Assembly: GCF_034479515.1 (NCBI RefSeq)
Contig: NZ_CP140152.1
Coordinates: 3,162,001-3,226,000, forward strand
DNA from: Duganella zoogloeoides
GTDB lineage: Bacteria > Pseudomonadota > Gammaproteobacteria > Burkholderiales > Burkholderiaceae_D
Length of the DNA: 64,000 bases
Direction: 5' to 3'
The notes beneath the pieces are model-generated. The model had not been told where the DNA came from and ran no database searches. It saw only the letters and a program-made list of their open reading frames with translations. Each line of letters opens with the position of its first letter. The stretch's first letter is position 1. Of the stretch, positions 63,197 through 64,000 are shown in pieces. The position numbers and the translations under genes are program-made.

Positions 63197-64000
63197 TTAC
63201 AGCAGCAACGGCAATACCTCGACTGCGGACGCTTCCACCTTCAGGCCGATCAGCTCATCGGCCCGCGTCTTGCCCAGGTTGATGGCCGCGATCGGCTTGC
63301 CGGCAGCAGCCGCCAGCTTGCAGAACCGGTAGCCCGAAAACACCATCAGCGACGATCCCACCACCAGCAAGGCATCGGCCTGGTCGGCCAGCGCCAGCGC
63401 GCGCGCCGTGCGCTCTGCGGGAATATTGTCTCCAAAGAAAATAACATCGGGTTGCAGTGCGCCGCCGCACTGCGCGCAGACCGGCATGTGAAAATCCTGG
63501 CCGTTCAGTTCCAGCTCGGCGTCGCCGTCGGGCCGTGCTTCCGGCACCACGCCATCGACCGGTCCGGTGTGGACCATGTGCGGATTCTCGCGCGCCAGCC
63601 AGGCCTGGATTGCATCGCGCGGATGGACCGTGCGGCAATCGAGGCACACCACGCCGTGGATATTGCCATGCAGTTCGATAACCTTCTGGCTGCCGGCGCG
63701 GTAATGCAGGCCATCGACGTTCTGGGTGATGACGGCGTCGATGCGCCCCGCCGCTTCCAGTTCGGCCAGCGCGTAGTGGCCGATATTGGGCGCCGCCTTC
63801 GACATCACCGGCCAGCCGGCCATGCTGCGCGCCCAGTAGCGGCGCTGCACGGCCACGTCGCGGCGGAAGTCTGGCCCCTGGATCGGCGCCCGGCCACGCC
63901 GCACGCCGTCCTTGTCGCGATAATCGGGTATGCCGGACGCTGTGGACAGGCCGGCGCCGGTCAGCACCAGCACGCGGCGGTGCTGGTGTAAAAAGGTCTG
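63197..64000 (-). CDS. sirtuin NAD-dependent deacetylase, 5' end outside window
   Basis: Sir2-family NAD+-dependent protein deacylase. The frame is open to the window end, nine codons beyond the first in-window GTG, so the N-terminus is missing. Seen: NAD-binding GAGLSTASGIPDYRD, the QNVDGLH loop, the catalytic His in LHGNIHG, and a zinc ribbon of two CxxC pairs (CLDC; CAQCG). The insert between the pairs is longer than in the smallest bacterial sirtuins. The RPDGDAELELNGQDFHMP stretch suggests a class II-type sirtuin. Convergent with the FlgO-like gene, 40 bases apart. Confidence 0.92.
   Translation of the reverse strand, partial: QTFLHQHRRVLVLTGAGLSTASGIPDYRDKDGVRRGRAPIQGPDFRRDVAVQRRYWARSMAGWPVMSKAAPNIGHYALAELEAAGRIDAVITQNVDGLHYRAGSQKVIELHGNIHGVVCLDCRTVHPRDAIQAWLARENPHMVHTGPVDGVVPEARPDGDAELELNGQDFHMPVCAQCGGALQPDVIFFGDNIPAERTARALALADQADALLVVGSSLMVFSGYRFCKLAAAAGKPIAAINLGKTRADELIGLKVEASAVEVLPLLL

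Overview
The window is high-GC DNA that looks like a betaproteobacterium of the Oxalobacteraceae (Massilia/Duganella type). The evidence is the Burkholderiales-style housekeeping block (smpB, ratA, rnfH, guaB, guaA), many TonB-dependent receptors, a PEP-CTERM-like protein, several GGDEF proteins and a large set of exported glycoside hydrolases. This is inferred from gene content; no rRNA or tRNA gene was seen.

Layout. 0-3 kb: two tandem c-di-GMP enzymes, the first cut by the window edge. 3-12 kb: a PEP-CTERM-like protein, an NADP-dependent oxidoreductase, a HAF-repeat protein, a Tat-exported FMN alpha-hydroxy-acid oxidase, a Tat-exported GH10 xylanase, a NIPSNAP protein and a single-domain response regulator. 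11.5-16.8 kb: an iron module with a PKHD-type hydroxylase and two siderophore receptors, the receptor pair separated by two Fur-box-like sites. 16.9-20.6 kb: a LOV-domain hybrid histidine kinase divergent from an SbmA/BacA-like ABC exporter. 20.6-29.6 kb: a glucan locus (TonB receptor, GH6, MFS permease, GH6) divergent from a GH3 beta-glucosidase, with four copies of a LacI-type operator between them.

29.7-33.7 kb: an AT-richer islet holding one large nuclease-STAND NTPase (Avs-like anti-phage architecture), interrupted by a single in-frame TAG. 34-42 kb: M28 peptidase, DUF4142 protein, another TonB receptor, a membrane GGDEF protein and an acyl-CoA-dehydrogenase-like flavoprotein. 42-46.9 kb: a decayed island at the 3' end of guaA, with transposase remnants, an IS256-family element nested in an IS6-family remnant (8-bp target duplication), an orphan AT-rich gene, an AlpA remnant, a P4-type integrase and five short direct repeats.

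46.9-50.1 kb: guaA and guaB. 50.2-58.8 kb: a LacI/GntR-type regulator, a RES/Xre toxin-antitoxin pair, a GPH-family sugar symporter, a GH94 phosphorylase resembling cellobionate phosphorylase, and a second GH3. The LacI motif in front of the regulator also occurs at the 27-kb glucan locus and inside the end of the GH94 gene, so one regulator probably controls both loci. 58.9-64 kb: two membrane proteins, rnfH, ratA, smpB, two envelope proteins (one clear lipoprotein, one FlgO-like) and a sirtuin cut by the window end.

Together, the exported GH6/GH10/GH3 enzymes, the TonB receptors, the two sugar permeases and the phosphorylase describe a bacterium that depolymerises plant glucans and imports the oligosaccharides. 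The nuclease-STAND gene with its amber codon, and the operator network linking the two glucan loci, are the observations most worth following.
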